This document shows, piece by piece, positions 12,858-22,088 of a stretch of DNA of 64,000 nt. The position numbers and the translations under genes were made by a program. Source of the stretch: Rhodococcus sp. 1163 (lineage in GTDB: Bacteria > Actinomycetota > Actinomycetes > Mycobacteriales > Mycobacteriaceae); the NCBI RefSeq assembly GCF_002091985.1, contig NZ_MKKX01000035.1:173638-237637 (forward strand), written 5' to 3'. A model generated the notes under the pieces. The model was given only the letters and a program-made list of their open reading frames with translations. It made no database searches and had not been told where the DNA came from. Numbering within the stretch: position 1 is the first letter of the stretch; every line of letters begins with the position of its first letter.

Positions 12858-13964
12858 GTGCTGGATTTCATCTATTATCCGGTCTCCTGGATTCTCTGGG
12901 TATGGCACAAGGTGTTCGGTGCCGTTCTCGGAGCGGACAACGGCTTCGCATGGGCCTTGTCCGTAGTGTTTCTCGTGTTCACATTGCGATTGATTCTGTA
13001 CAAGCCGTTCGTCAAACAGGTTCGTACCACGCGTCAGATGCAGGAACTGCAGCCACAGATCAAGGCTTTGCAAAAGAAGTACGGCAAAGACAAGCAGCGT
13101 TTGGCAGTGGAGATGCAGAAGCTCCAAAAGGAACATGGATTCAACCCCATCATGGGTTGTTTGCCGGTCCTTGCGCAGGCACCGGTATTCATCGGTCTGT
13201 TCCACGTTCTGCGCTCGTTCAACCGTACGGGTACTGGGGTCGGTCAGCTGGGCCTTGATCCAGCCGTCAACCGAACGATTCCGAACTATGCGTTCGATGT
13301 CGCCGACGTGAACTCGTTCCTGGACGCCCGCCTCTTCGGTGCACCCATTTCGGCCTGGATCACGATGCCGAAGGCACAGCTGGACGCCTTCGCGAACCCA
13401 GAACTCGGCCTCGGAATCCCGTCTATCTGGACTATCGTCGCTGTTGCCGTGCCGCTGATGATCATTGCCAGCATCGCAACACACTTCAACTCCCGCGCCT
13501 CGGTTGCTCGACAGAGCGCAGCGGCTGCAGCAAATCCGCAGTCCGCGATCATGAACAAGCTTGCTTTGTACGTGTTCCCCTTGGGTGTTCTCGTCGGTGG
13601 ACCCTTCCTCCCTATCGCCATCCTGCTGTACTGGGTCTCCAATAACGGCTGGACCTACGCCCAGCAGCACATCGTGTTCGCGAAAATCGACAAAGAAGAA
13701 GCAGAGAAGAAGCAGCAGGCCATCGAGAAGCGGACCGAGAATGCGCCCAAGCCCGGTGTGAAGCCGCCGGCCAAGCCGAAGCCCGGTGCACGCCCCAAGC
13801 TCTCGAAGCTCCCGCCCGCCACTCTTGATGCTTCCGATGCGGTCACCACATCAGATGACGTATCTTCTGCTAGTTCGACTGCCCCCGACGGCTCACAGCC
13901 ACAGAAGCCCACCCAGCCGAAATCTCAGGCGAACCGTAGTAAAGCCAAGCGCAAGCGACGCTGA
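12858..13964 (+). CDS. yidC: Membrane protein insertase YidC/Oxa1
   Basis: YidC inserts membrane proteins alone or with SecYEG. The 368-residue protein starts with GTG and has the Gram-positive type layout: an N-terminal transmembrane segment ([18 protein letters not shown]), the conserved core with a cytoplasmic loop ([24 protein letters not shown]) and the segment [20 protein letters not shown]. Further membrane helices follow. The tail from about residue 285 is long, proline-, lysine- and serine-rich and ends in SKAKRKRR, as expected for ribosome contact. Confidence 0.95.
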   Translation: MLDFIYYPVSWILWVWHKVFGAVLGADNGFAWALSVVFLVFTLRLILYKPFVKQVRTTRQMQELQPQIKALQKKYGKDKQRLAVEMQKLQKEHGFNPIMGCLPVLAQAPVFIGLFHVLRSFNRTGTGVGQLGLDPAVNRTIPNYAFDVADVNSFLDARLFGAPISAWITMPKAQLDAFANPELGLGIPSIWTIVAVAVPLMIIASIATHFNSRASVARQSAAAAANPQSAIMNKLALYVFPLGVLVGGPFLPIAILLYWVSNNGWTYAQQHIVFAKIDKEEAEKKQQAIEKRTENAPKPGVKPPAKPKPGARPKLSKLPPATLDASDAVTTSDDVSSASSTAPDGSQPQKPTQPKSQANRSKAKRKRR

Positions 13965-13993
13965 GACGCATCGAAGACAAGGACACAAAGCAC

Positions 13994-14638
13994 ATGTCTG
14001 CAGATACCGACGAAGTGACCAACCCCGACGAAGCAGTGAACGCTGGGGACGGACCGAGTGAAATCGTGGCAGTCGATGCCGAAACGGATCCGAGCGAGGC
14101 CGAAGCAGCCAAGGTGAATACCGTCGGCTCCGTGTCTGGTGAAGACTCGGATTCGGACTCGGACGATGAGGATTCCGAAGACTATCTGGTCGAAGAGGGC
14201 GAGATTGCCGGCGATTACCTCGAGCAGCTTCTCGATGTTCTCGATTTCGATGGAGATATCGACCTCGATGTGGAAGGTGATCGCGCGATCGTCAGCATCG
14301 ACGGTGGAGATGACCTGACGAAGCTCGTGGGACGTAAGGGCGAGATTCTCGATGCCCTGCAAGAATTGACTCGACTCGCCGTGCAGCAATCGACGGGCGA
14401 GCGAAGCAAGCTGATGCTCGACGTAGCAGGCTGGCGCGCGAACCGCCGGAACGTATTGAGCGCTTTGGGTATCGAGGCCTCGAAGCGAGTTCTCGAAAGT
14501 GGCGAGCGTGAAGAGCTGGACCCCATGACTCCATTCGAGCGCAAGATCGTGCACGACGCGGTTGCCAAGGTCGACGGTGTCGAAAGTGAAAGTACCGGTG
14601 TCGAACCGTCACGACGAGTAGTCGTCGTCAAGTCCTGA
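13994..14638 (+). CDS. jag: Jag/KhpB-type RNA-binding protein (KH and R3H domains)
   Basis: This 214-residue protein has an acidic N-terminal 75 residues (DSDSDDEDSEDYLVEEGE), then a KH-type domain (DGGDDLTKLVGRKGEILDAL) and an R3H domain near residues 150-200 (LDVAGWRANRRNVLSALG, EELDPMTPFERKIVHDAV). Homologues bind RNA and affect cell elongation and division. It is the last gene of the rpmH cluster and is followed 13 bases later by a strong terminator. Confidence 0.92.
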   Translation: MSADTDEVTNPDEAVNAGDGPSEIVAVDAETDPSEAEAAKVNTVGSVSGEDSDSDSDDEDSEDYLVEEGEIAGDYLEQLLDVLDFDGDIDLDVEGDRAIVSIDGGDDLTKLVGRKGEILDALQELTRLAVQQSTGERSKLMLDVAGWRANRRNVLSALGIEASKRVLESGEREELDPMTPFERKIVHDAVAKVDGVESESTGVEPSRRVVVVKS

Positions 14639-14651
14639 ACTGATGAACTTG

Positions 14652-14681
14652 AAAGGCCCCCGGCTTCGGCCGGGGGCCTTT
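14652..14681 (+). terminator. Rho-independent terminator after jag
   Basis: A perfect 13-bp stem closed by a TTCG tetraloop (14665-14668) is followed by a T-containing stretch (CTTGTTCT). It ends the rpmH-jag cluster and isolates the gene-free region downstream. Confidence 0.93.
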
Positions 14682-14744
14682 CTTGTTCTGTGAATGGGGC
14701 TGAGTCAGGTGAACTACAGCGCTGTTATTAGTTCGGAGGGCTCG

Positions 14745-14758
14745 GTTTCACGTGAAAC
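14745..14758. other. parS: parS site 1
   Basis: Perfect GTTTCACGTGAAAC palindrome, the core of the bacterial ParB-binding consensus, 107 bases after the jag stop. Confidence 0.93.
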
Positions 14759-14816
14759 AGGGTGTGCACTCGAAACGTCACTGTGACGGACGCGTTCGAG
14801 GGAGGCTCCGTTTGAT

Positions 14817-14830
14817 GTTTCACGTGAAAC
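14817..14830. other. parS: parS site 2
   Basis: Perfect GTTTCACGTGAAAC palindrome, 72 bases from site 1. Confidence 0.93.
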
Positions 14831-16313
14831 CGTGATTGACGGCTACGTCTATGGGGGCGAGCTTGGCATTGGAACGGTCCTTCCGGTCCCGGATTCACCG
14901 GCGGAACCGCTTACCTTCTCTCGATCCTCGAGGCGCGCTACGTAGTTGCGACACGCGTTTTCAGTCGGCGTGGAGAACGCCGGATAGTCGAACTGGGACG
15001 TTTCCACTTTGCGTCCGGGATTGACACGTATCGGTGAGGGACAGATGGGGCTGCTGCGCCCGTCGAAGCGCAGTCAATCGACAAGTCTCGCTCCGTTACT
15101 GCCTAGACGATCTCCGCTCTTCTGTTGGGTTCCGCATGAATAACTGGGGCCGCGATCTCGACAGAACATGGGCATCAGGATCCGGGCACCCTACCAATCG
15201 GGGTTCTACCGACCGGGCGACGAAGTAGTTGACGCTCTCACGCACACGATATGCCCGCGTACAGCGCTGATTCTGCTGTATCCGTCGGGCTGCTAATTGC
15301 GCACAAGTAATCGATGCAAAAGTGAGTGCTCGAGCGCGAATTGAAGTCGGGAATCATGGAGTCAACTTGCTGCCGGGTGTAACAAGAAGTGGTCGCCTGC
15401 GGGGCGGGACATGTTCACTCTCCGTGTCGCCTGCGAGGCGGAAGGGTCGGTTTGGATTTCGAACCACTCCACCCGACTACAACGTCAAAGAGGCCCTGCC
15501 ATATTAGTCAGCACATCGGTCGCAACCAACTCCACACATGGTCGCTGAGGCTTGCGGAAGCAATCCACTCACCCTGCAAACGAACCCAACGATCGTCCAC
15601 CTTAGTCCGTCCAGCCGGCTTGTCGGCCCAGCCCGCTCCTCGCACAAACAGCGCCACGACGACCGACGGCACACCGCAGCGAAAAGGTCAGTTCGAATGG
15701 TCGGGCTGCGACTCACAGAAGCGCCATCACCGGTATTCACCCGACGGAGCCAAAAAGGTGTCAGTGCTCTCGCTGGGGGCTGGAGGCACGTGGTGGGTTA
15801 GAGCGTTTCGTGTCGACCCGGCTTTCGGTTGGACTGTCCGTTAGCGCTCGAGCGAGTCGTGTTCAGGGGTTGGCGAGTCCATCGGAGCAATGCTCAGAAC
15901 TAGCGCATCGTTGCGGTAACAGCCCTCGCGACGAGCATGATGGACCGGCATCAGTGAGCTGAATGTTTGTGGCAGTCGCGACGCCGATAGTAGTGGGGCT
16001 GATCCACTACGGTCGAACCGATGCACTCACGTGCGTGTGGGATTTGCTCGTTGTGTCGTAGGCGCTCTGCGATCGAGTGTCGTCGTGTCTGTTCGCCTGT
16101 CCCCTCGCAGCACTCGGTCTATTCGGTTGCGGATGCACGTTCTTCGATGAGGCGTCCGTCCGTTACTTGGCGTAGACAATCGCGTCCAGACCGGGCCGAC
16201 TGTCCCCGATTCAGATTGTGGGTTCGCGAGGCGGACCGGTCGATAGCATCGACCACGATCTGTCCGTTTGGGATCCGCAAGCTCGAGTAGTCGCGCTTAC
16301 TTCGTCTGCGCAT

Positions 16314-16327
16314 GTTTCACGTGAAAC
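16314..16327. other. parS: parS site 3
   Basis: Perfect GTTTCACGTGAAAC palindrome, 116 bases upstream of the 14-bp tandem array. Confidence 0.93.
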
Positions 16328-16442
16328 CTCTCTGCCGTCTTTGCGTAAGTTCTAGCTCCGGCTTCACGTCAGCCACTGCGCTGTGATTGGACGTTCGAAT
16401 GATTGGTGCATCGACAAGTCCTGTTGTCGATGAGTTGTCTAG

Positions 16443-16512
16443 CCGTCCGCCTCTGGCCGTCCGCCTCTGGCCGTCCGCCTCTGGCCGTCCGCCTCTGGCC
16501 GTCCGCCTCTGG
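16443..16512. repeat. 14-bp tandem repeat, five copies
   Basis: Five exact copies of CCGTCCGCCTCTGG (starts 16443, 16457, 16471, 16485, 16499) plus a partial sixth. The 14-base period would shift frame, and no protein is expected. It sits between parS sites 3 and 4. Confidence 0.95.
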
Positions 16513-16559
16513 CCGTGGTTCCTCCCCCAGGCGAACTCGCCAAGAAGTTGGCCGGAGGT

Positions 16560-16573
16560 GTTTCACGTGAAAC
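16560..16573. other. parS: parS site 4
   Basis: Perfect GTTTCACGTGAAAC palindrome, 48 bases after the 14-bp array. Confidence 0.93.
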
Positions 16574-17548
16574 ACCACTCAGGCGGGTGTTTCGCACACC
16601 GTGATTCACAGACCAGCTCGGAAAGTCCGGGTTCCATCTACATAATTCGACCGTGGGGTGAGTCGGCATTCCGAAACAACCAGGACGGCACCGTCGGCAG
16701 GATTCGTTTCAGCCCTTCGAGAGGTTGCCGATCGGTTCGATCGTTGGGTGGACCGCACCGGCACATGATCGCTCGGCTTTCGCCTCGATCCGATTGTTGA
16801 ACCGACCAGCCTTGGCGTGAAGTAGAGAAACGTTGAATCGATCAGTGGACCCACTTTCGAGGCGAACAGCGATGTTGCCTGCCAGTGCAATTGCTTCGTG
16901 CCGAGAGTGAACGGGGAGCCCGTGTCGCAGATGGAATTTGTGACGGCTTCCGTTCGGTACGCGTAGGTGCGAGGTCGAGCGCACTGTACGGGGTACCTCA
17001 CCTGTCGAAGGAGAACACTGCGAGGTCGTCATCCGTTGAGCGTGGATTGGATGTTCGGGCGCGTTCGGCTACCGACGGAGCGCGCCACAATGTCGTCATT
17101 CGTCGGGCGTGTCATGACTGGCGGGAGGACTTCATATTGGTGGCATTTCCGGTCGGCCCTCGAGCGACGAGGCGTGGAGTTGGTTCGACCAATGTGCTGA
17201 CTCACGCGGCACCTGAGACGTTCTCGTTGGGCGAAGTCAGTGCGGCTTTGGGTCCGTCGGGACGAGCTGAGTGTTCGAGAAAGTGTGCGTGTCGATCAGA
17301 TGGTGAGTTGGCGCTCGAGGGGGTCGGCGGTGAATGGATCGTCGTCTGGGCGTTCGTGGGCGCGGGGTTCAACGCGGAATCATCGGTCCTGTCTGTGTTA
17401 CTCGAACCTTGAAAGGCAGCTTGAAAGGCAACTTGGGTTGGGGGCCGCTCGAGGGTGAAAGTTCGGCTCGAGGGGGTGCGCCCGGATATATGGTGTCGCG
17501 GCCGTAGCGCGGCTTGGGTTGGGAGCCGCCGCTTTAAAGGGGCGGCTC

Positions 17549-17663
17549 GGCTCGAGGGGCGGTTCGGCTCGAGGGGCGGTTCGGCTCGAGGGGCCGGCTC
17601 GGCTCGAGGGGCCGGCTCGGCTCGAGGGGCCGGCTCGGCTGGAGGGGCCGGCTCGGCTCGAAG
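17549..17663. repeat. 17/18-bp GC-rich tandem repeat
   Basis: Two copies of a 17-bp unit (GGCTCGAGGGGCGGTTC) are followed by three exact copies of an 18-bp variant (GGCTCGAGGGGCCGGCTC), one copy with GGCTGG, and a partial copy. Single related units lie just upstream near 17455-17475. The length change from 17 to 18 indicates slippage in non-coding DNA. Confidence 0.93.
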
Positions 17664-18161
17664 GTGTTGTGGCCGCGGCGACCGCGAGGATCGACCGTCG
17701 CAACTCCGGAGTTGCGACCGGTTTCGAGCACCGGACGATCGACGGGCCTTGCCTAGGTAGCCGCCGACAGGTTGCGCGAATATTGGTCCAGGGCTACTCC
17801 GCGAGTGTTGACGAGCTTCCTCCTTCGCCAGAAGGACTTCTCGACCCGTCTCGTGAGTAGTTCGCAAATTGCTTGTGGATGTCGTCGTCCGATAGTCCAG
17901 AGAAGCTGTGTCGAGAGGAATGTCCATATCCGGGCGCAAGAGCCGGCCGACACGTGGTTGCATACCGCGTCGTCCGTGGAATGCAGCAGCACGGGTTCGG
18001 TGTCGAGGAGTGACTGTTCGGTTCACTGCGATCGCACGAAGTCGCTATGCCGAATCGGTACCAGGTTAGGTCGGATCAGCTGCTTCGGCGTGGGTACCCC
18101 TGCGGGATAGATGGTGGATAAAGGTCTCGCGTGAACCCATCTCTACGCAAATACTCCCCCA

Positions 18162-18213
18162 GTTGGGATTCGAACCCCCTGCACGTTCATTGCCAGGAGG
18201 TTCGAATCCCAAC
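18162..18213. repeat. 15-bp perfect inverted repeat with tRNA T-arm-like arms
   Basis: GTTGGGATTCGAACC (18162-18176) is the exact reverse complement of 18199-18213, separated by 22 bases. Both arms contain the TTCGAA(T/C) word typical of tRNA T-loops, but no cloverleaf could be folded on either strand. It may be a tRNA-derived remnant, a recombination site or a structured RNA element. Confidence 0.7.
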
Positions 18214-18248
18214 ACGGAGAGTAAATTCGCCGAGTGGCTCTCAACCTG

Positions 18249-18298
18249 AGCTGTGCCGCCCCCTCGAGCTGTGCCGCCCCCTCGAGCTGTGCCGCCCC
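18249..18298. repeat. 18-bp tandem repeat near rsmG
   Basis: About three copies of an 18-bp unit (CTGTGCCGCCCCCTCGAG) are followed directly by a shorter degenerate array of ACCCCGCGCCG-type words to about 18329. No coding potential was seen. Confidence 0.85.
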
Positions 18299-18664
18299 TA
18301 ACCCCGCGCCGCCCCTAACCCCGCGCCGACCCCAGGACCCGCTCCAAAGCTGTGCAGACCCCAGTCCATATTGGTTCCTCCGCGTCAGTGTGGACAGGGG
18401 TCATGTGGATTGCCTGAGTTTGCGGACTCTCTAGAGGGCGCCGCGGAGGAAGTCACCGGGTACGCAGGCGCGCCCTTCCTCGAGAGGCCTGTTTGATCGT
18501 GACAGATATTTGTGGGCCTTTGGTGTGGAGTTTCGTCTGCGCCCGATAACTTGGGTCGAACTTCGAACTGAGTGTGCTGCCCTATCCGGTCTTTCGATCG
18601 GAAGTCTAACTTGACTTCAGATGTGTGGGACGAGACTGAACTGAGATGAAGGAACTCCACATCA

Positions 18665-18678
18665 GTTTCACGTGAAAC
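18665..18678. other. parS: parS site 5
   Basis: Perfect GTTTCACGTGAAAC palindrome. Confidence 0.93.
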
Positions 18679-18970
18679 TTTCCTGAAGCCGAAGGGAAGG
18701 ACCGGATGCTATTTCCGCCCGGCACGGTGACGACCTCGATTGGCCTAGGACGGTTGGATAGGCCCCACCACAAGGATCGACAGGGTCGAACAAGGTTGGG
18801 CGTGAAGCGGGATGGTCGCCCATTCGTCGCTTTACTCGACCGCCTCCTCGGTACGCGTCGCGCGGTGGCTCCGTGCTCAGTTTGCCGAGCACCAGTGCGA
18901 GGAGCGACCGTTGCGTACCTGTCGTCGGCCCTTCGATGCCGGGTGCACTAGCAAGCTGGGGGCATCAGAT

Positions 18971-18984
18971 GTTTCACGTGAAAC
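18971..18984. other. parS: parS site 6
   Basis: Perfect GTTTCACGTGAAAC palindrome, 100 bases upstream of rsmG. Confidence 0.93.
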
Positions 18985-19084
18985 TGCAACCGTTGGGCTA
19001 CTGCGCAGAAAGAACAGGAGCCGTGGCACGACACGGCTACGGAATGTGCAGATGGTTTGGCGAACAGTGCTCGGAAGCGAGACA

Positions 19085-19762
19085 ATGTTTCACGTGGAAC
19101 CAGAAGCGTTGGATGACGATCAGTTGATGGCAACCGCAGAACGCGTGTTTGGTCCGCGCCTGAATTTGGCTCAGCAATACTACGAATCCCTTGCAACTGC
19201 GGGAGTCGAGCGTGGACTGATAGGTCCACGCGAGGTTCCTCGGTTGTGGGAGCGCCACTTGCTCAATTGCGCGGTCGTCGGTGAGTTGATCGACGAGGGA
19301 GAACGCGTCGTGGATGTCGGGAGCGGAGCTGGATTGCCGGGAATACCTCTGGCGATTGCTCGCCCGGATCTACACATCACTCTCATCGAGCCACTCCTTC
19401 GTCGAACTGTGTACTTGGCCGAGTTCATCGACAAGCACGAGCTGAACGTCCTGGTGGTGCGAGGGCGTGCAGAGCAGCCCGGGGTCAAGAAGGAAGCCGG
19501 AGGAGCTGATGTCGTCACCTCGAGAGCTGTTGCCCCTCTGGAAAAGCTCGCTAAGTGGTCGCTGCCGCTCATTCACGAGCGTGGTCGGATGCTTGCGTTG
19601 AAGGGAACGAGCGTCGAAGACGAGATAGAACGCGATCGGGCTTCCCTTACTCGCATGGGTGCTGGCAAGCTAGAGGTTGTGAAGTGTGGCGTCGACATAT
19701 TGCCGACACCGACAATCGTAATTCGAGCCGAAAGAGCACCTCGGCGTTCCCTCCGCACATGA
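19085..19762 (+). CDS. rsmG: 16S rRNA (guanine527-N7) methyltransferase RsmG
   Basis: RsmG (GidB) uses S-adenosylmethionine to methylate G527 of 16S rRNA; its loss gives low-level streptomycin resistance in related species. The 225-residue protein starts with [15 protein letters not shown] after a GGAAGCGAG ribosome binding site. The reading frame continues upstream to 18812, but that extension runs through parS site 6 and has no family sequence. The SAM motif [17 protein letters not shown] is clear, as is [14 protein letters not shown]. The first codons overlap a parS-like sequence. parA follows after 64 bases. Confidence 0.94.
   Translation: MFHVEPEALDDDQLMATAERVFGPRLNLAQQYYESLATAGVERGLIGPREVPRLWERHLLNCAVVGELIDEGERVVDVGSGAGLPGIPLAIARPDLHITLIEPLLRRTVYLAEFIDKHELNVLVVRGRAEQPGVKKEAGGADVVTSRAVAPLEKLAKWSLPLIHERGRMLALKGTSVEDEIERDRASLTRMGAGKLEVVKCGVDILPTPTIVIRAERAPRRSLRT
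19087..19100. other. parS: parS-like site 7 inside the rsmG start
   Basis: GTTTCACGTGGAAC has one mismatch to the perfect parS palindrome. It encodes the FHVEP residues that follow the RsmG start codon. Confidence 0.7.
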
Positions 19763-19826
19763 TGTGCGCTCACTTCATTCCTGCTCGTTCGTAAGCAACA
19801 AACCAGTTCCGCAATAAGGAGCACCT

Positions 19827-20828
19827 ATGTCGGGTGGATTTGATCCCGCTGTTTCACGTGAAACAAGTACCGCGAATAACGATGCACAACCCGCTTCCAA
19901 GCCGAAGGGTGGATCTGGGTTCGACGCATTCAGCGGCATCTCCGCCAATGACACCCCGATCGGTGCTGCCGCGCAGCGGGCAAGCCAGGTTCTACATCCG
20001 AAAAGCGTGACCTTGCCGAAGCTTGCGCATCGCCGAATGTTGACGATCGCAAATCAGAAGGGTGGGGTCGGAAAAACCACGACTGCCGTGAATCTCGCGG
20101 CTGCTTTGGCTCTCCAGGGCCTCACCGTCCTGGTGGTCGATCTGGATCCTCAAGGCAACGCCAGCACCGCTTTGGGCGTCGAGCATCACTCGGGTGTGCC
20201 CTCGAGCTACGAGGTGCTCATAGGCGAAGTGACCGCCCGAGAGGCGATCCAGCAGAGCCCACACAGTGAGCGTCTGTTCTGCATTCCGGCCACGATCGAC
20301 CTTGCCGGCGCGGAGATCGAACTGGTGTCCATGGTCGCCCGCGAAGGACGCCTGAAGACTGCGCTGAGGGATCTCGCGGACATCGACGCAGACTTCGTGT
20401 TGATCGATTGCCCTCCGTCGCTCGGACTGCTCACGGTCAATGCCATGGTTGCCGCCACCGAGGTTCTGATCCCGATTCAGTGCGAGTATTACGCCCTCGA
20501 GGGCGTCGGCCAGCTCCTGCGAAACATCGAACTGGTGCAGGCCCATCTGAATCCCCAACTGCATGTTTCGACGGTCATCCTCACGATGTACGACGGCAGA
20601 ACAAAGCTCGCAGACCAGGTTGCGGAGGAAGTGCGAAAGCACTTCGGCGACGCAGTGCTGCGTGCGGTGATTCCGCGCAGCGTCAAGGTCTCGGAGGCAC
20701 CCGGCTACGGAATGACGGTCTTGGATTACGACCCAGGCTCCCGTGGCGCGATGAGCTATTTGGATGCTGGTCGTGAACTCGCAGCACGGTCGTCCTTTGC
20801 GACGACCGATGGAACTCAGGAGCAATAG
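19827..20828 (+). CDS. parA: Chromosome-partitioning ATPase ParA
   Basis: ParA binds DNA non-specifically when ATP-bound and moves ParB-parS complexes. The 333-residue protein starts at ATG 19827 after AAGGAG. It has an unusual extension of about 70 residues before the core, then the deviant Walker A motif [32 protein letters not shown], and [17 protein letters not shown]. The extension carries VSRET, which is encoded by a perfect parS site. parB starts five bases after the stop. Confidence 0.96.
   Translation: MSGGFDPAVSRETSTANNDAQPASKPKGGSGFDAFSGISANDTPIGAAAQRASQVLHPKSVTLPKLAHRRMLTIANQKGGVGKTTTAVNLAAALALQGLTVLVVDLDPQGNASTALGVEHHSGVPSSYEVLIGEVTAREAIQQSPHSERLFCIPATIDLAGAEIELVSMVAREGRLKTALRDLADIDADFVLIDCPPSLGLLTVNAMVAATEVLIPIQCEYYALEGVGQLLRNIELVQAHLNPQLHVSTVILTMYDGRTKLADQVAEEVRKHFGDAVLRAVIPRSVKVSEAPGYGMTVLDYDPGSRGAMSYLDAGRELAARSSFATTDGTQEQ
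19851..19864. other. parS: parS site 8 inside parA
   Basis: Perfect GTTTCACGTGAAAC palindrome within the parA coding sequence, encoding VSRET near residue 9. Confidence 0.92.
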
Positions 20829-20832
20829 GGTT

Positions 20833-21867
20833 ATGGTTCAAGCACGCAAGGGTGGACTGGGACGCGGACTAGCTGCCCTCATCCCCACAGGACCCGAGGC
20901 AGGTCCTCGACTCGGGAGTGCCGCCGCGGATGTAGTGATCGGTACTGCGGCGGACGGAAAGATCAGTCGGAACGCGGCGGAAAAGGCAGCGCGGGAGGCA
21001 TCCGCACCGACTCCGACGCCACCCGTTCGGAGTAGTGAAGAGGACCTCTCCCCCACCGGCGCGGTGTACAGGGAGATCGATCCGAAGCTGATTCAACCCA
21101 ACGCCAAGCAGCCGCGGTCGGTGTTCGACGAGGAAGCTTTGACCGAACTCGTCCACTCGATCCGCGAGTTCGGGTTGATGCAGCCGATCGTCGTGCGACC
21201 GGTTGCCGATGGTCGATACGAACTGGTGATGGGCGAACGCCGCTGGCGTGCGAGCCAGGAAGCGGGCCTCGAGTCGATTCCTGCCATCGTTCGTGAAACC
21301 AACGATGACGCGATGTTGCGTGATGCGTTGCTCGAGAACATCCACCGGGTTCAGCTGAATCCCCTCGAGGAGGCCGCCGCTTATCAGCAGTTGCTCGAGG
21401 AATTCGACGTAACACATGAAGAATTAGCGACGAAAATCGGTCGCTCGCGCCCCGTTGTGACCAACATGATTCGACTGTTGAAGCTGCCGATTCCCGTTCA
21501 GCGACGAGTTGCAGCCGGTGTCTTGTCCGCCGGACACGCGCGCGCTCTCCTGTCGTTGGATGCGGGTTCGGATGCGCAGGAGTCTTTGGCTGCGCGAATC
21601 ATCGCGGAGGGCCTGTCGGTTCGTGCAACAGAAGAAGCAGTTACGTTGGCGAATCGTAACGACAACATCAGTCCGAATCCCGCTCCTCGTCGTAAGCCGA
21701 TTCAAATGCCGGGCCTTCAGGACGTCGCTAATAGGCTCTCGGATTCCTTCGATACCCGCGTGACAGTGAGCTTGGGTAAGCGAAAAGGCAAGATTGTCGT
21801 CGAATTCGGCTCGGTCGACGACCTCGAAAGGATTGTCGAGATGATGGAAAGTCAGAAGAAAAAGTAG
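20833..21867 (+). CDS. parB: Chromosome-partitioning CTPase ParB
   Basis: ParB binds parS, spreads as a CTP-dependent sliding clamp and directs ParA and SMC. The ATG at 20833 ([19 protein letters not shown]) has the conserved family start and follows AGGAG; the longer frame to 20764 overlaps parA and is not favoured. The 344-residue protein has the N-terminal CTP-binding box ([17 protein letters not shown]), then [19 protein letters not shown], the helix-turn-helix ([20 protein letters not shown]) and a C-terminal dimerisation region. Its targets are the nearby parS sites. Confidence 0.96.
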   Translation: MVQARKGGLGRGLAALIPTGPEAGPRLGSAAADVVIGTAADGKISRNAAEKAAREASAPTPTPPVRSSEEDLSPTGAVYREIDPKLIQPNAKQPRSVFDEEALTELVHSIREFGLMQPIVVRPVADGRYELVMGERRWRASQEAGLESIPAIVRETNDDAMLRDALLENIHRVQLNPLEEAAAYQQLLEEFDVTHEELATKIGRSRPVVTNMIRLLKLPIPVQRRVAAGVLSAGHARALLSLDAGSDAQESLAARIIAEGLSVRATEEAVTLANRNDNISPNPAPRRKPIQMPGLQDVANRLSDSFDTRVTVSLGKRKGKIVVEFGSVDDLERIVEMMESQKKK

Positions 21868-21948
21868 CGTCGAAATCTCAGGTACAAACACCCGCGGCAG
21901 TTATGTCACTGTGACGTAAGTTCCCTATCGAAAACCGAAAGGACACGA

Positions 21949-22086
21949 ATGATGTTGCTATACAGCATTATTCACCTATCGCGCTTTCGGGAGGCTCAAG
22001 GTTGTGACCATCGCTCACTGTTGATGCACATACCGGTGCGTCATCGCGGTCGAACGACAAAATTCGGTGCATGGAGGTTGAGGTAG
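21949..22086 (+). CDS. Possible 45-residue leader ORF upstream of the acetyltransferase gene
   Basis: An ATG at 21949 follows AAAGGACACGA, a plausible ribosome binding site. The frame encodes MMLLYSIIHLSRFREAQG and ends at a TAG three bases before the GTG of the next gene, inside its ribosome binding region. It could couple translation of that gene or be chance. No family was recognised. Confidence 0.25.
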   Translation: MMLLYSIIHLSRFREAQGCDHRSLLMHIPVRHRGRTTKFGAWRLR

Positions 22087-22088
22087 CA

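Larger units (their letters stand above)
14691..19084. other. Long gene-free, parS-containing region between jag and rsmG
   Basis: About 4.4 kb without any reading frame that resembles a known protein or shows a convincing start and domain structure on either strand. Recognisable content is six perfect parS cores, three tandem-repeat arrays (16443-16512, 17549-17663, 18249-18298), a 15-bp inverted repeat (18162-18213) and a CGTCACTGTGACG palindrome (14776-14788). By eye it seems somewhat less GC-rich and less codon-structured than its flanks. In related genomes jag and rsmG are usually close neighbours (family knowledge), so this looks like an expanded or decayed centromere-like segment. Confidence 0.7.

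Noticed and set aside
17202..18026. 274-residue minus-strand frame rich in EPAPRAEP-type repeats
   Set aside because: The repeat peptide comes from the 17/18-bp DNA array, and the flanking sequence has no start site or domain.
18150..18225. Complete tRNA gene at the 15-bp inverted repeat
   Set aside because: Only T-arm-like words are present; no acceptor stem or anticodon arm folds.
16443..18329. Tandem arrays considered as CRISPR
   Set aside because: Units are directly adjacent with no unique spacers, and there are no cas genes.
18812..19084. N-terminal extension of rsmG
   Set aside because: It runs through a parS site, has no family sequence and the internal ATG has a good ribosome binding site.
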